A DNA stretch of 64,000 nt, taken from the NCBI RefSeq assembly GCF_003286085.1, contig NW_020825421.1:186001-250000 (forward strand). The letters are read 5' to 3'. A model generated the notes under the pieces. It made no database searches, had not been told where the DNA came from, and saw only the letters and a program-made list of their open reading frames with translations. This DNA comes from Drosophila persimilis. Lineage: Eukaryota > Arthropoda > Insecta > Diptera > Drosophilidae. Numbering within the stretch: the stretch's first letter is position 1; every line of letters starts with the position of its first letter. A program made the translations under genes and the position numbers. Positions 29,833 through 38,122 of the stretch are shown here, piece by piece.

Positions 29833-31121
29833 CCACCCATATTGAATGTATGAAAAGCGAATTGGATCTCTTTGAGCCACATCCTACACAAAGCTCTATT
29901 CTGAGAACAGAAGAAGTTTCATATAACCCCATAGCTTCGTTGGACAGTGCTTCTTCAATTGAATTCGTTTGCTTAGGAAATGGGGAAACATATCGAGACC
30001 TATCAAGTGTTTACTTAAGACTTGTTGTGCAACTAAGAAAAAGTGATAATACCAACATTGAAGGAAACGATGTTGGAGTAGTGAATAATATTTTGCATTC
30101 AATGTTTAGAAGTTCGTCCGTATATTTAAATAATATTTTGGTTTCTCAGAGTGATAATAACTATCATTATAGATCGTATTTGCAAACGATTTTAAACTAT
30201 GGCAGTGATGCCAGTGAAAGTCACTTAGCCACTCAAGGTTATTATCCTAATTATGGTAAATTATTATCTGGTAGATACGTTAACACCGATGGATCCATTA
30301 TGCTCAAAAATATTTTTCAAAACAGTAATAAGGTTGAACTATTCGGAAAAGTTCATGGAGATATATTTAATCAACCAAAACTGCTTATAAATAATGTAGA
30401 TTTGAGGATTATTTTTAACATTGAAAAAACAGCATTTTATTTAATGGAATCTGAAACTGAATCAAATCTTAAAATATTGGAGGCCCAACTATTCATGAAC
30501 CACATAACTATTAATCCGAGCATTTTATTGGCTCATCATCATGTTTTACAAACTAAAAATGCCATTTATCCATACAGCAAAGTTCAAGTAAAATCATTTA
30601 CAATATATCCAGGAAATAATACATTATCAATTGACAATGCAGTTATTGGACAGCTTCCCAATTTTTTGGTTTTTTGCATGGTAAAAAACAAATCATATTC
30701 TGGAAATCGGGCATTAAACCCCTTCCATTTTGAACATTTTAAAATTCAACGCTTTAATCTATTGGTTAATGGAGTACAAGTACCATCGCAGGCACTTGAG
30801 TTTGATTTCTCGAACTCTGAAAATGCTCAAAGCTCTAGAGGATATAATATGCTATTCAGATCAAGTGGAATAAAACATTATGATCGAGGCTTACAAATTA
30901 CAAAGGAAATGTTTGATAAAAATAGTTTTATATTAGCATTTGACCTAACAGCAGACCATCACAATTCAACTGTATGCTCAAATTTAATATCACAAGGAGC
31001 CATCCGAATTGAAGGACGATTTTCGGAGCCTCTTACAGAAGCAGTTACTTGTCTGGTATACTGTGAATATGACTCAATGATTGATATTGATAAACATAGA
31101 AATATTCGTGTACTATTGTAA
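29829..31121 (+). CDS. Major capsid protein (double jelly-roll)
   Basis: 430 aa, intact. The opening LDLFEPHPTQSSI and the segment YRDLSSVYLRLVV followed by SMFRSSSVYLNN are characteristic of the Polinton major capsid protein, which forms the pseudo-hexagonal capsid lattice (family knowledge). The C-terminal part LVYCEYDSMIDID matches the usual end. The length is near the lower end for the family. ATGA overlap with the upstream gene, and the protease begins 2 bp after its stop. Confidence 0.88.
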   Translation: MTTHIECMKSELDLFEPHPTQSSILRTEEVSYNPIASLDSASSIEFVCLGNGETYRDLSSVYLRLVVQLRKSDNTNIEGNDVGVVNNILHSMFRSSSVYLNNILVSQSDNNYHYRSYLQTILNYGSDASESHLATQGYYPNYGKLLSGRYVNTDGSIMLKNIFQNSNKVELFGKVHGDIFNQPKLLINNVDLRIIFNIEKTAFYLMESETESNLKILEAQLFMNHITINPSILLAHHHVLQTKNAIYPYSKVQVKSFTIYPGNNTLSIDNAVIGQLPNFLVFCMVKNKSYSGNRALNPFHFEHFKIQRFNLLVNGVQVPSQALEFDFSNSENAQSSRGYNMLFRSSGIKHYDRGLQITKEMFDKNSFILAFDLTADHHNSTVCSNLISQGAIRIEGRFSEPLTEAVTCLVYCEYDSMIDIDKHRNIRVLL

Positions 31122-31123
31122 AA

Positions 31124-31582
31124 ATGAATACATTACAAATCGATAAGTTGCTTTCCAAGCATTCAAAAACAAAAAGAATTTTTAAAGGAGTTTATCCCTC
31201 TGATCAGCTGCCTCAAGTAATTTCGAAATATCCTGCTTTAATAATAGCAAACACAGATTCTTCAAGCTATTCAGGAACTCATTGGGTTGCTTTTTACTTT
31301 GAAACCAAATATTCAGCCGAATTTTTTGATTCATATGGTCAATATCCTCAAAATAAAGAATTTTTAAAAATATTAAGGAAAAATTCCATAAAGTTTACAT
31401 TTAATAAACAACCACTGCAAGATTATTTTTCAAATACATGCGGTCATTACTGTATCCTATATGGAATATTTAAAAGCAGCAAAAAAACATTAAATTGTTT
31501 TTTAAAACAATTTAAGAAAAATGATTTTAACTATAATGATAAGTTAATAATAAAAATGTTTAAGAAAATTCGTTTAAAATAA
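31124..31582 (+). CDS. Adenain-like cysteine protease (maturation protease)
   Basis: 152 aa. Catalytic layout of the C5/Ulp1-like fold: His53 in GTHWVAFYF, Asp69 in FFDSYG, Gln99, and Cys106 in NTCGHYC, with the same seven-residue Gln-to-Cys spacing as adenain. Length is slightly shorter than adenain. Intact. The family processes virion precursor proteins, here presumably the pVI-like and capsid proteins. Last gene of the plus-strand virion cluster. Confidence 0.9.
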   Translation: MNTLQIDKLLSKHSKTKRIFKGVYPSDQLPQVISKYPALIIANTDSSSYSGTHWVAFYFETKYSAEFFDSYGQYPQNKEFLKILRKNSIKFTFNKQPLQDYFSNTCGHYCILYGIFKSSKKTLNCFLKQFKKNDFNYNDKLIIKMFKKIRLK

Positions 31583-31615
31583 AACACAATATTATTTCAG
31601 AGACATTTAAGATGT

Positions 31616-31915
31616 TTATTGAATTTTTGAGCTGGGATACATTCTTTTATTTAAGTTATAGTACTTTAACATTAGGTCTATAGCTTCTGCTTTCTTATTT
31701 GGTAGGGTATGACACAGGCATGTGTCAGGTCCGTCCGTTGCATCGTCATCACTCCAGGGGCATAGCTTATAATGAAAGCCAAACTTGGAGTACTGAAGCT
31801 CCTTTTCCTCCAGATCTTCCAAAATGCTCATCAAATTTTCAAGAATTTGTACGTGCTCCTCGAAGATCATCTCCTCGAATTGCATTAAAAAAAGTTTTAT
31901 TTGTTTGGCATGCAT
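31616..31915 (-). CDS. Polinton 99-aa hypothetical protein
   Basis: Minus strand, converging with the protease (33-bp gap). Acidic helical N-terminal half (EEMIFEEHVQILENL..EDLEEKEL), then a Cys-containing segment (LCPWSDDD, CLCH) that might bind zinc. Not recognised. It has a good promoter: TATAAAG at 31969-31975 and TCAGT with initiator A at 31944, 31 bp apart. Confidence 0.6.
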   Translation of the reverse strand: MHAKQIKLFLMQFEEMIFEEHVQILENLMSILEDLEEKELQYSKFGFHYKLCPWSDDDATDGPDTCLCHTLPNKKAEAIDLMLKYYNLNKRMYPSSKIQ

Positions 31916-31941
31916 CTTGCAGCTGACTTCTTGAATCTATT

Positions 31942-31975
31942 ACTGATAATGTTTCAAAGAGCAGGACTCTTTATA
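31942..31975 (-). promoter_or_regulatory. Core promoter of the 99-aa gene
   Basis: Minus-strand TATAAAG (31969-31975) and TCAGT (31942-31946), with standard 31-bp TATA-initiator spacing. Confidence 0.6.
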
Positions 31976-32158
31976 TCCACGTCTTTGCTATGTTTCCCTT
32001 ATATTTTTCTTTACCCATGTATTGGAAATGATAAGTACTATATCTAGCCATCTCTTTTTTACATATGTGTGTATATTCTTAACCTTTTTCTTTATTTTTG
32101 TCTTTACATGTATAGTTGTCTCTTCTTCTCTTACATATATATAATGGGAACTCTTTAT

Positions 32159-32480
32159 TTACTCTTTACATATAAATTGGAAATGGGCAGTGCTATATCT
32201 ATTCATCTCTTTTCCTTTATATATAAGATGTGAGATTCCATGCTCCTTCAACATCTTAAAGGGTGTTTTTGTGGAAAATTTGGTCACATAACTTTTAGGT
32301 AAAAATATCCAAAGCGGTTCGTTGTCCTTATCAGTTAAATAAAGGACTACTTTATTTCCAAATGATGTTTTTTTTGATTTTACATCCATTGATCTTGTAC
32401 TCAAATCCTATGCATAGGTCCTCAACCTTGGTGTATCCAACCGCCGGCTTTGTCTCGTTAAGTAATTCTAGGAAAGCCTA
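32159..32480 (-). pseudogene. Small Polinton accessory gene, frameshifted (81-aa C-terminal frame)
   Basis: The 81-codon frame (start 32404) contains FGNKVVLYL and WIFLPKSYVTKF, then LIYKGKE. This matches a recalled arthropod/Maverick-associated small protein type with a T-x-F-G-x-x-V...F-L-P-x-R-Y layout, possibly an OB-fold DNA-binding protein. The usual upstream part (VEDL...YKI) is readable on the minus strand at about 32385-32470 but in another frame. The switch falls in an eight-A run near 32378, so the gene appears frameshifted. A splice-acceptor-like CCTAG lies at the upstream edge. Function inferred weakly. Confidence 0.5.
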
Positions 32481-32884
32481 GGTATATATTTGATGAAGTG
32501 CTTATCATTTTCTATATAGAGATTTAAATATTCTTACATACCATTATAGTAATAGAAACTATTCAACCTACTAACGATTTTATACTAAATTATTTAAAAG
32601 ATTGCATGATCTTTTATACTCTCATTAATTCAATTTTATACAAATGTGATCTGAGCAGATTGGTAGTTGAGTGATAATAAGTAAATGGTTTTAAAGCTGT
32701 AATGGCCAGATGTCTCAAGTCTGATTGGTGGTTGAGTAATAAGGGATAAATTATGGATACACTGCTGTATATATTGTTTCAAATATTATATTTACATTTT
32801 GGGTCTTATATAACCGTCAACATGAAAAAATTATATAAACAGAACAAAATGCATAGAATTTTTGTTCATATGCTGTTCACTTCC
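32481..32884. other. AT-rich Polinton spacer
   Basis: About 400 bp of AT-rich sequence between the minus-strand small gene and the zinc-finger gene promoter. No coding frame or repeat of note is seen. Confidence 0.5.
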
Positions 32885-32920
32885 TATATAAGAACTGTAA
32901 GTTACTGAGATAGGTTAGTT
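32885..32920 (+). promoter_or_regulatory. Core promoter of the zinc-finger gene
   Basis: TATATAAG from 32885 and a TTAGTT initiator with A at 32917, 32 bp apart; the ATG follows at 32936. Confidence 0.55.
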
Positions 32921-32935
32921 CACTTTCACTTCGAA

Positions 32936-33160
32936 ATGAGGACATTTCATTGCGAGTTGTGTTATTTAAAAACATCTTTTAGTTCCCGCAATGAACTGAA
33001 AAAACACACCTTAAAAATCCACAACTTTAGTTATTCAAAATCAAAATCATCATTTTATCGATGTTACTTATGTCCAGGAACTGAACTGTTTTGGTTGAGA
33101 ATTGACTTCAATATGCATATTTTATTTAAGCATAACATGGAATTAAAGCGAAAAATATAA
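32936..33160 (+). CDS. Two-zinc-finger protein, 74 aa
   Basis: Two C2H2-like fingers: residues 6-9 (CELC) with His pair in KKHTLKIH, and CYLC with MHILFKH. Basic, nuclear-type composition. No other domain. Plausible regulator of Polinton genes or host factor mimic, but this is inference. Located just inside the right inverted repeat and pointing outward toward the minus-strand acidic gene. Confidence 0.65.
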   Translation: MRTFHCELCYLKTSFSSRNELKKHTLKIHNFSYSKSKSSFYRCYLCPGTELFWLRIDFNMHILFKHNMELKRKI

Positions 33161-33524
33161 TATTTATTTAAAAATGAAATAATCTGTGCGTTTTTAAATA
33201 TAAATACCTTTACATAAATTTACCAACTAAGTATAAAATGATGTGAAAATTACTCAATAAATTCATTCAAAAGCATCAGTATTCTACCTGAAATCCACTT
33301 ATTCTTTTTGTGTAATCCTCACGTGGAAGAAACCTGTTTCAAACGAATCCTATGATTCTCTTGTAATAAGAGGAAGTGAAATTCAACCAATCAAAAGTAA
33401 AACAGAATCATTTAAAATAAATAGTGGTTAAATGTGTTATATTTATTATATATGTACATATGTATATATTATTTTTAGAAAAATACATAAAATATTCTTA
33501 TTATATAAATATGTATTCGTATTA
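33161..33524. other. Intergenic segment entering the right inverted repeat
   Basis: AT-rich; the inverted repeat begins at 33280. It carries the inverted AAACAGG block (about 33332-33338). No gene seen. Confidence 0.5.
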
Positions 33525-34758
33525 TTAAAATTTCGCCTCAGCTAATTTTACCGCAGCAATTAAGTCATCATCATCTTCGTCCCGAAGTAGTTCCTGGAGT
33601 TGAGATCTTTTATCATCATCCTGATTATCTACTAAATCGAAAATGTTGTCATCATCCGGGAAAATGTATGCTGGATTATCATTATTAGACGTTGCATTCC
33701 TTGGGTCATCGTCGTCATCATCCCATTTAATGTCACTTAACCAGGTCAAGTTGCTCTCGAGATAGGTTTGAGTCTTAATCCCAAAAATCAAGGACAGGTC
33801 TACGGAGCTCGGCTGAGAGTCCAGATTTATGGTTGATTCCGGTTGGGAATCGATAAAAATGATTTCAAGGTCATCCATCGTTGTTGAAAGATTACTAGTT
33901 TATGTCCTAGCTGTTAGCTGTGAGTAGTTATTATATAGGCACTTTGCTATGGGACAGTGTTAGGTACACAAAGGAGGAATATAAATTATAGAGAAAGTAG
34001 AAAGGTTCAAGGGCATCGAAACCGTTTTTCAGGAAACACTTAAAAAATACCTCTAAACTATCACATTAGATTCATTGCAAAGGGATGACCTACCTGTTTG
34101 AGGGTTGTTTGAATCGCAACACGGGACCAATCGTAAAAACAGGTTCATTGACAGTAAGTGGGAGGAGAGAGAATATAAATGAGCGAAGGATCGATTTGAG
34201 AGGATTTTACATGGTTGAGAAACAGGATTAAGATCGAAGTTAGTTCACATTATCGCCGATAGGTGGCGCCACCAAGTAGTAAGGATACGGGACAGACGTA
34301 TATTTACTCTAAGTAGCATTAATTAATTTTGATGTCTTCCTATTATAATTTTATTCTTTGTGTGCTCCTATATATATCTCCATTAATTTGTGTTCTCTTA
34401 CCATTCAACCCTCTATACGGACATCTAGATACCCAGGTTTCCAACCTATGTTTTCTATAGGATGTAAATTTCAGAAACTTCACACATTTGTTTTCCCAAT
34501 TCAATGTTTATAAAATATCCTATAAGTATTTATTTAACTTGACCAGTTAATAACATAGCAGAAATTGGTTCCCAATTCAATGTTAATAAAATATCTTATA
34601 AGTATTTATTTAACATGATCACGTAATAACATAGCAATATGATGCACACTTACATTCAACATGTTGCCAAGCTGCACATGCTTAAGCAAATGTTGCTGCA
34701 ACATGTTGCGAATTTGGTAATTCAGTGTAAAAAGCGACCGTCCCTTATCCTTACTACT
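33280..34758 (-). repeat. Right terminal inverted repeat of the Polinton
   Basis: 1,479 bp, reverse complement of 18813-20291. Inside it: acidic gene (33525-33878), R' (33923-34274) and M' (34275-34758). The end TTACTACT abuts the target duplication. A few differences from the left copy were noted (two in M near 34361-34369, one near 33409). Confidence 0.93.
33525..33878 (-). CDS. TIR-encoded acidic protein (right copy)
   Basis: 117 aa, identical to the left copies. Read inward from the right end. TATA at 33931-33937. Confidence 0.75.
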   Translation of the reverse strand: MDDLEIIFIDSQPESTINLDSQPSSVDLSLIFGIKTQTYLESNLTWLSDIKWDDDDDDPRNATSNNDNPAYIFPDDDNIFDLVDNQDDDKRSQLQELLRDEDDDDLIAAVKLAEAKF

Positions 34759-34764
34759 GATGCT
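34759..34764. repeat. Target-site duplication gatgct, right end of the Polinton
   Basis: Second copy of the 6-bp target, immediately after the Polinton end. Confidence 0.93.
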
Positions 34765-35004
34765 ATTTAAATTTGTTTTTAATCTATTCAAAAATCTTGA
34801 TACATACGACCAATGCTGAGTATTTAACTTTTCTTTATTGTCGTGTATCAGGGAACGAGCTTGGTTAAAACATGCAACTAATATTGTCGCGTGTCTACTT
34901 ATAGTTTCGTTTGAAATATTCCTATTTTGTGCTAGACACTTGTATGATTTATCAAAATTTTCTTTTATTTTAACTAATGCGGCATTAATATTTTGCCATT
35001 CCAT
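34765..35004 (-). pseudogene. gag: gypsy-A gag, first 80 codons
   Basis: Minus-strand start at 35004 (MEWQNINAALVKIK...). A helical matrix-like region ends at LKTNLN, then the 6-bp target and the Polinton end follow. The frame accidentally stays open into the Polinton to 34606, giving a chimaeric 132-codon frame that is not a real gene. The rest of gag resumes in the same phase at 7002. Original gag length was about 420 codons. Confidence 0.85.
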
Positions 35005-35142
35005 TTCATTTTAAAATAATTATTAAAATGTGCAAAAACATTTATAGGTTTTCAATCAAATAATGATATATTTTTATTCATGATTCGTTTTGGACTTTTT
35101 CTTTTATTTTTGGCCAATTTTCGTTACCATTATAAATTTGTT

Positions 35143-35430
35143 TTAAATTTTGTCCAGGTCATCTGCCCGGCTTTGATAGCGTTTCTTTATGCATCTATTA
35201 TGTAGTTTATACAATTTATATAATAGATGGCCTATGATTATAATGAAAATAATAGCAATAAGTATTGTTATTAACTTTAGGTCGGTGTTATTGACTTCGA
35301 CTTTGTTTATTACATTCGCTGTCGAATCTACCGATTTTACATCTACTAAACCCATTGTGTAAAAATTTTCGAAATTTTCTTCAAATTTACTTATTTTGTT
35401 TGTACGTGACATATGTATATACAAAAACAA
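35143..35430 (-). CDS. Small membrane-protein frame in the gypsy-A leader (95 aa)
   Basis: Lies 138 bp upstream of gag, same strand. About 50 residues with one NNT glycosylation-type site, then a 20-residue hydrophobic segment (LITILIAIIFIIIIGHLLY) and a basic cytoplasmic-type tail (HNRCIKKRYQSR). The layout resembles the membrane anchor of an env protein, but nothing else of env is present. It may be a genuine accessory gene of this gypsy lineage or a captured fragment. An in-frame earlier Met (MFLYIHMSR) precedes a second possible start. Confidence 0.45.
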   Translation of the reverse strand: MFLYIHMSRTNKISKFEENFENFYTMGLVDVKSVDSTANVINKVEVNNTDLKLITILIAIIFIIIIGHLLYKLYKLHNRCIKKRYQSRADDLDKI

Positions 35431-35723
35431 ATTTCCTTTTTTTTTCTTTTATACTACTGTATAAATTCTTTGTTAATTGTTGAAATTAATTTATAATTTA
35501 TATATATTTTTTTTTTCAGTTTTTACATTTCTTTCTGCCTAGTGTTTGTGTGGCTTTACAGGCCTCACTCTAATTGGGCAGATGTTATTCCGCTCAATTT
35601 TACAATTTTAGATCTTACAGTTAAGTTGTATGCATCGCAGGCATTTAGAAAAAAAAATTTTGTTTGGCGGTGGGCGCTCTAGGAAGCGCTGTCGGTTCAC
35701 TGCTCCGGGTCTAGCTTGTTGCG

Positions 35724-36107
35724 CTAGACGAGGCCGGTGCTGGCTGCACAGGCTGCTACTGCTTCTCTGTTGGGGCACCGGTGCAGGCTGCACAGGTGTA
35801 CTCGCAATGCGGCGAGTGTAGAGGTCCCTCGCAGTCGTTCGGGCAGGTCTTCCTTTGCTATTTCTGTCGTTTGGGGTGGTGGAGTTACGATTAATATTTT
35901 ACTGATATTTTGTATTGCAGTGTAGGTGGTTGTGTGCATTGGCTCTTTCATTTTCTTTTCTGCTAGCAACAATTTGATGTGATCGAGCTCTGTGTGTAAT
36001 TTCACAGATGTGCTCCACGGCAAATTATCGTTGCTATTTAGCAGTTTGAGTAGTGTTGCCCTTCTGGCTCTCAGGCGTTTTACTACGCCACCTCTTTTGC
36101 CACACAT
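35724..36107 (-). CDS. Upstream leader frame of gypsy-A (127 aa)
   Basis: Basic N-terminal part (VKRLRARRATLLKLLN) with a helical segment, then a Pro/Thr stretch and a low-complexity C-terminal half. Not recognised. It lies in the 5' leader between the ISY insertion and the small membrane frame. It may be a non-functional leader frame; confidence is low. Confidence 0.3.
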   Translation of the reverse strand: MCGKRGGVVKRLRARRATLLKLLNSNDNLPWSTSVKLHTELDHIKLLLAEKKMKEPMHTTTYTAIQNISKILIVTPPPQTTEIAKEDLPERLRGTSTLAALRVHLCSLHRCPNREAVAACAASTGLV

Positions 36108-36254
36108 ACCACTCTACTTACTGCGTTCAGTTCCGCTCCATTTCGTTGTTAATTTTTTTGATGTTACTGCTGCTTCTAGTGGTGCCTGCTGTGGTGCTGC
36201 TGTTGTTGTCCGCTCTCGCTCTCGCTCTCCGCTTTTTTTTTTTTTTATGATTTA

Positions 36255-37402
36255 TTATACCCGATACTCAAAATGAGTATTGGGGTATATTAGATTTGTG
36301 GTAAAAGTGGATGTGTGTAACGTCCAGAAGGAATCGTTTCCGACCCCATAAAGTATATATATTCTTGATCAGCATCAATAGCCGAGTCGATTGAGCCATG
36401 TCTGTCTGTCCGTCTGTCCGTCTGTCCGTCTGTCCGTCCGTCCGTCTGTCCGTCTGTCCGTCTGTCCGTCTGTCCGTCCCCTTCAGCGCCTAATGCTCAA
36501 AGACTATAAGAGCTAGAGCAACGATGTTTTGGATCCAGACTTCTGTGATATGTCACTGCTCCAAAAATATTTCAAAACTTTGCCCCGCCCACTTCCGCCC
36601 CCACAAAGAGCGAAAATCTGTGGCATCCACAATTTCGACGATACGAGAAAACTAAAAACGCAGAATCGTAGTAGATGACTATATCTTCTAGAGTGCAAAA
36701 TCTGAACCAGATCGTATAGTTAATACAGCCAGAATCACGAAAACAATTTCACTCTTTCTCGCTCTGTCTCACTCTAACACACAGGTTTCATGGTCGGTTT
36801 TGCCAATTGCAAAATATGAGTTCAAGGATCTCAGAACCTATAAAAGCCAGAGCAACCAAATTTGGTATCCACACTCCTGTGATATCGGACCTTGACCGTT
36901 TCCTGTCCAAATTTCGCCACACCCCCTTCCGCCCCCGCAAAGGACGAAAATCTGAGGCAACCACAAATCTCAGAGACTATTAAGGCTAGAGTAACCAAAT
37001 TTGGTGCACACACTCCTTTAAGATGTCACTATAAAACGTATATCTCAGAATTTCGCCCCACCCCCATCCGCCCCCACAAAGGACGAAAATCTGTTGCATC
37101 CACAATATTGCAGATTTGAGAAAACTAAAAACGCAGAATCATAGATAATGACCATATCTATCAGATTGCTGAATCTGGATCAGATCAGATAATTTTTGTA
37201 GCCAAAAGGAACAAATCAATTTGCATTGGCTACGCAGCGCCCGACGTCACGCTCAGACTGATTTTCTGTCTCTCTCGCACGCACTCTTTGTCGTGTCGTT
37301 AAATATTAGCGGCGTCTGCCGGAGGAGAGCCATACTGACTTAGTATCGGGTATAACCGTAGAGTTGCGGTGTCCGCAGCAACTCACAACGTTCCCCCTCG
37401 TT
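36255..37402 (+). mobile_element. ISY/DINE-1-like repeat b, inserted in the gypsy-A leader
   Basis: Full-length 1.15-kb copy. Landmarks: TACTCAAAATGAGTA palindrome at the start, atatatattcttgatcagc block, a CTGTCCGT microsatellite (about 36400-36478), a GA-rich tract near 36755-36775, and a terminal GTTGCGG...GCAGCAAC hairpin before cccctcgtt. Non-coding; small open frames are accidental. Orientation is opposite to repeat a. Confidence 0.87.
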
Positions 37403-37440
37403 TTCACATATTTTTGTTTCCGAACATCTACATGTTCGTG

Positions 37441-37460
37441 ACATCCTGTCACGGTCTCCA
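37441..37460 (-). promoter_or_regulatory. Primer-binding site of gypsy-A (tRNA-Arg type)
   Basis: Directly next to the 5' LTR the minus strand reads TGGAGACCGTGACAGGATGT. This is one base off the tRNA-Arg-complementary site recalled for 412/mdg1 elements (TGGCGACCGTGACA). It primes minus-strand cDNA synthesis. Confidence 0.75.
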
Positions 37461-37840
37461 TGTAATATGTCACTATTGTAATTATAACACTGGCACGTCT
37501 GTGCCGTTTGACTTCGGTTTTTTGAATATCTTTATTGAATTTATTCTTATAAATCAGACCGCATAGCTGCGCTGCCGGTTACGCCAACAGCGGAGCGGCT
37601 TCATACATATTTGTCTTATCAGCATAATAGAGAGGGCAAGAGCCGTATGTACATATGTGTATATATATATATGCTTCAAGTGGTCAGCGTGGGAATGCTG
37701 ACTTAGCTTAGCGCATAAACGGCGATCATATTGCACGCTCCCTTGGAGTGGTTTTGTTTGTGTACTGCAACAATGTGTTGCTGATACATTTATTGTTAAC
37801 CATTGGGTACAGTGTACACTCAATATATGCACATACTACA
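37461..37840 (-). repeat. 5' LTR of gypsy-A
   Basis: 380 bp, about two substitutions from the 3' LTR at 1806-2185. Carries the element's promoter (family knowledge). Flanked by tcag at 37841-37844. Confidence 0.95.
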
Positions 37841-37844
37841 TCAG
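37841..37844. repeat. Target-site duplication tcag (right) of gypsy-A
   Basis: Matches 1802-1805; BEL1 coding resumes immediately after. Confidence 0.9.
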
Positions 37845-38122
37845 ACTTAATTGTCTTTAACTCCTCTACGCAACCAGCACCAGTCAACATGTCATCGACA
37901 TAGAAGTCGGAGTCGATAACTTCAGCAGCTTTAGGGTAATGAGAGTTTTGCAGACTCACTCAACCTCTTCAAACACCGAATTGCCAAAAATGGGGCTGGT
38001 CCAGTCCCATATGTTACGGTGTTGAGCTGGTATATTCTCAAGGACTCAGACGGGTCTCTTCTCCACACTATGAGCTGGAATTGTCTATCCGCATCAGCGA
38101 CCCAGACTTGGCGATACATCTT
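37845..38122 (-). pseudogene. BEL1 reverse transcriptase palm fragment
   Basis: Minus-strand pieces of the Pao-type RT: MYRQVWV and TVTYGTGPAPFLA at about 38000-38100, then after a frame change FYVDDMLTGA with the YVDD active site at about 37880-37905. Separated from the upstream polyprotein by a stop codon at 38123-38125 where the family has Glu. Interrupted by gypsy-A at 37845. Confidence 0.85.

Larger units (their letters stand above)
18461..34758. mobile_element. Polinton/Maverick, full-length copy 2 (16.3 kb)
   Basis: Complete element with AGTAGT...ACTACT ends, 1,479-bp terminal inverted repeats (18813-20291 and 33280-34758), an extra inverted R' at the left end, and target duplication gatgct. 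Gene order: acidic protein, PolB (+), integrase (-), 229-aa (-), 171-aa (+), CCHC (+), ATPase (+), two overlapping unknowns, penton-like, pVI-like, major capsid, protease (+), 99-aa (-), 81-aa (-), zinc-finger (+), acidic protein (-). This is the Polinton set of replication, integration and virion genes. PolB, capsid proteins and protease are open; integrase and at least one accessory gene are broken. Confidence 0.95.

Noticed and set aside
34606-35004. A 132-codon minus frame at the right Polinton edge
   Set aside because: It is a chimaera: the first 80 codons are gypsy-A gag and the rest reads accidentally into the Polinton terminal repeat.
36513-37119. Recurring 60-75-codon frames inside ISY repeats (also 16393-16910, 55591-57374, 59499-60765)
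   Set aside because: Follow the repeat, vary between copies and carry no domain; ISY-like elements are non-coding.
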